DNA of 5,352 nt from Candidatus Nanopelagicaceae bacterium (GTDB lineage: Bacteria > Actinomycetota > Actinomycetes > Nanopelagicales > Nanopelagicaceae), in assembly GCA_947488635.1 (NCBI GenBank), contig CANLAY010000074.1, positions 1 to 5,352 of the forward strand, in the 5' to 3' direction. The translations under genes were made by a program, and so were the position numbers. Shown one piece after another: positions 4,258 through 5,352 of the stretch. How positions within the stretch are numbered: position 1 is the first letter of the stretch; every line of letters begins with the position of its first letter. A model generated the notes under the pieces. It did not search any database, was not told the DNA's origin, and saw nothing but the letters and a program-made list of their open reading frames with translations.

Positions 4258-5352
4258 GTGAGCATCGCAGAACTTCCTAACCGTGGCGGACAACAGAACA
4301 ACCCTTCATATAACTCTGCGCCAGAATTTGAGCGCACTCCACCACAAGATTTAATCGCAGAGCAATCAGTGCTTGGCGGAATGCTTCTCAGTAAAGATGC
4401 GATCGCAGATGTTGTTGAAATTTTACGTGAACGCGATTTTTATCGTCCAGCACATGAACTTATCTACGATGTAATTATTGATTTATACGGTCGTGGCGAA
4501 CCAGCAGATGCAGTTACTGTTTCAGCTGAATTAGCAAAGCGTGGCGACATTGCGCGCGCAGGTGGTGCTCCTTATTTACATACTTTGATTTCATCCGTTC
4601 CTACTGCAGCTAACGCTGGTTACTACGCAAAGATTGTTCGAGAACGCGCAATCATGCGACGTTTAGTTGAAGCTGGTACCAAGATTGTGCAACTTGGCTA
4701 CACCGTTGAAGGTGATGTCGATGAAGCAGTAGATCAAGCACAAGTTGAAGTTTTCCAAGTTACCGAGCGACGCACCTCTGAAGATTATGTTCAGTTGAGC
4801 ACTTTGCTGCCACAAGCACTTGATGAGATTGAAGCAATCTCTAAAGGTGTTGGTATCGAAGGCGTCATGACCGGATTCCGTGATTTAGACAAATTAACAA
4901 ATGGGTTGCATCCAGGAAACATGATTGTTTTAGCTGCGCGTCCGGCAGTTGGTAAATCAACACTCGGATTAGATATTGCACGCCAAGCATCTATTCATGA
5001 TGGAAAAACTTCAGTCATTTTCTCACTTGAAATGTCGCGTTCTGAAATTACAATGCGTATGTTGTCAGCTGAAGCAAAAGTTGGTTTAAATAATATTCGT
5101 TCTGGCGCACTCTCTGATGAAGAGTGGTCACGTTTAGCCCGACGTATGGGTGAGATTTCTAATGCACCGCTTTTTATTGATGATTCACCAAATCTTTCCA
5201 TGATGGAAATTCGCGCTAAAGCTCGTCGCTTAAAACAGCGCCATGATTTAAAGCTAATAATTATTGATTACTTGCAGTTAATGACTTCTGGCAAGCGCGT
5301 AGAGAACCGTCAACAAGAGGTTTCCGAGTTCTCTCGCCACTTAAAGTTAATG
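4258..5352 (+). CDS. dnaB: replicative DNA helicase DnaB, 5' part
   Basis: The gene runs off the right edge; 365 codons are present of an expected 440-460 or so. DnaB is the hexameric helicase that unwinds DNA 5' to 3' on the lagging strand at the fork and binds primase. The start is GTG at 4258, eight bases after GGGAGG (4244-4249). It was chosen because the frame then gives a short variable tail before the conserved PPQDLIAEQSVLGGMLL (28-44). The N-terminal domain spans about 28-130 (with FYRPAHELIYD and GGAPYLHTLISSVPTAANAGYYA). A linker follows to about 200. The RecA-type core has Walker A ARPAVGKST (227-235, Lys233), catalytic Glu258 in SLEMS, and Walker B LIIIDYLQLM (333-342, Asp337). 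The P loop is not interrupted by an intein. The sequence closely resembles mycobacterial DnaB. The DnaA-box cluster upstream hints at control by DnaA. Confidence 0.96.
   Translation, partial: MSIAELPNRGGQQNNPSYNSAPEFERTPPQDLIAEQSVLGGMLLSKDAIADVVEILRERDFYRPAHELIYDVIIDLYGRGEPADAVTVSAELAKRGDIARAGGAPYLHTLISSVPTAANAGYYAKIVRERAIMRRLVEAGTKIVQLGYTVEGDVDEAVDQAQVEVFQVTERRTSEDYVQLSTLLPQALDEIEAISKGVGIEGVMTGFRDLDKLTNGLHPGNMIVLAARPAVGKSTLGLDIARQASIHDGKTSVIFSLEMSRSEITMRMLSAEAKVGLNNIRSGALSDEEWSRLARRMGEISNAPLFIDDSPNLSMMEIRAKARRLKQRHDLKLIIIDYLQLMTSGKRVENRQQEVSEFSRHLKLM

Noticed and set aside
4912..4968. Intein at the DnaB P loop
   Set aside because: Some actinobacterial dnaB genes carry inteins, but here the frame runs through the Walker A motif without a break. 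Sites further downstream are outside the window.

Overview
The window looks like chromosomal DNA from a low-GC actinobacterium. The gene order (GT87-type membrane protein, rpsF, ssb, rpsR, rplI, then dnaB) and the protein sequences are actinobacterial. The DnaB in particular reads like mycobacterial DnaB, with PPQDLIAEQSVLGGMLL and a P loop of ARPAVGKST. The codons, however, are AT-leaning (mostly TTA, GCA, ATT). This combination fits streamlined freshwater actinobacteria of the acI/Nanopelagicales type. That placement is inferred from sequence recalled by eye, not from a search.

Layout. (1) Positions 1-1092 hold the 3' part of a polytopic membrane protein of the GT87/DUF2029 type, cut by the left edge. 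(2) Positions 1093-1234 hold a regulatory gap with a candidate promoter and an RNA leader. The leader folds as a stem, a CCG-bearing bulge and a hairpin, matching the published description of the S6:S18 autoregulatory motif. (3) Positions 1235-2890 hold a compact operon, rpsF-ssb-rpsR-rplI (bS6, SSB, bS18, bL9), closed by a strong stem-loop terminator at 2903-2940. (4) Positions 2942-3913 hold a convergent corA (Mg2+ channel) on the minus strand, which probably shares that terminator. (5) Positions 3914-4257 hold a 344-base divergent corA/dnaB spacer. It contains a dense head-to-tail cluster of DnaA-box-like 9-mers, three of them spaced exactly 12 bp apart. (6) From 4258 to the right edge runs dnaB, the replicative helicase, with a GTG start and its 3' end missing.

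The operon joins small-subunit and large-subunit ribosomal proteins with the single-strand DNA-binding protein. The leader would let excess S6:S18 limit the operon by hiding the rpsF Shine-Dalgarno sequence. The most notable feature is the array of DnaA boxes directly upstream of dnaB. It suggests that the initiator protein DnaA may control the helicase gene, or be stored at this site. The window contains no RNA gene, insertion sequence or CRISPR array that I can see.
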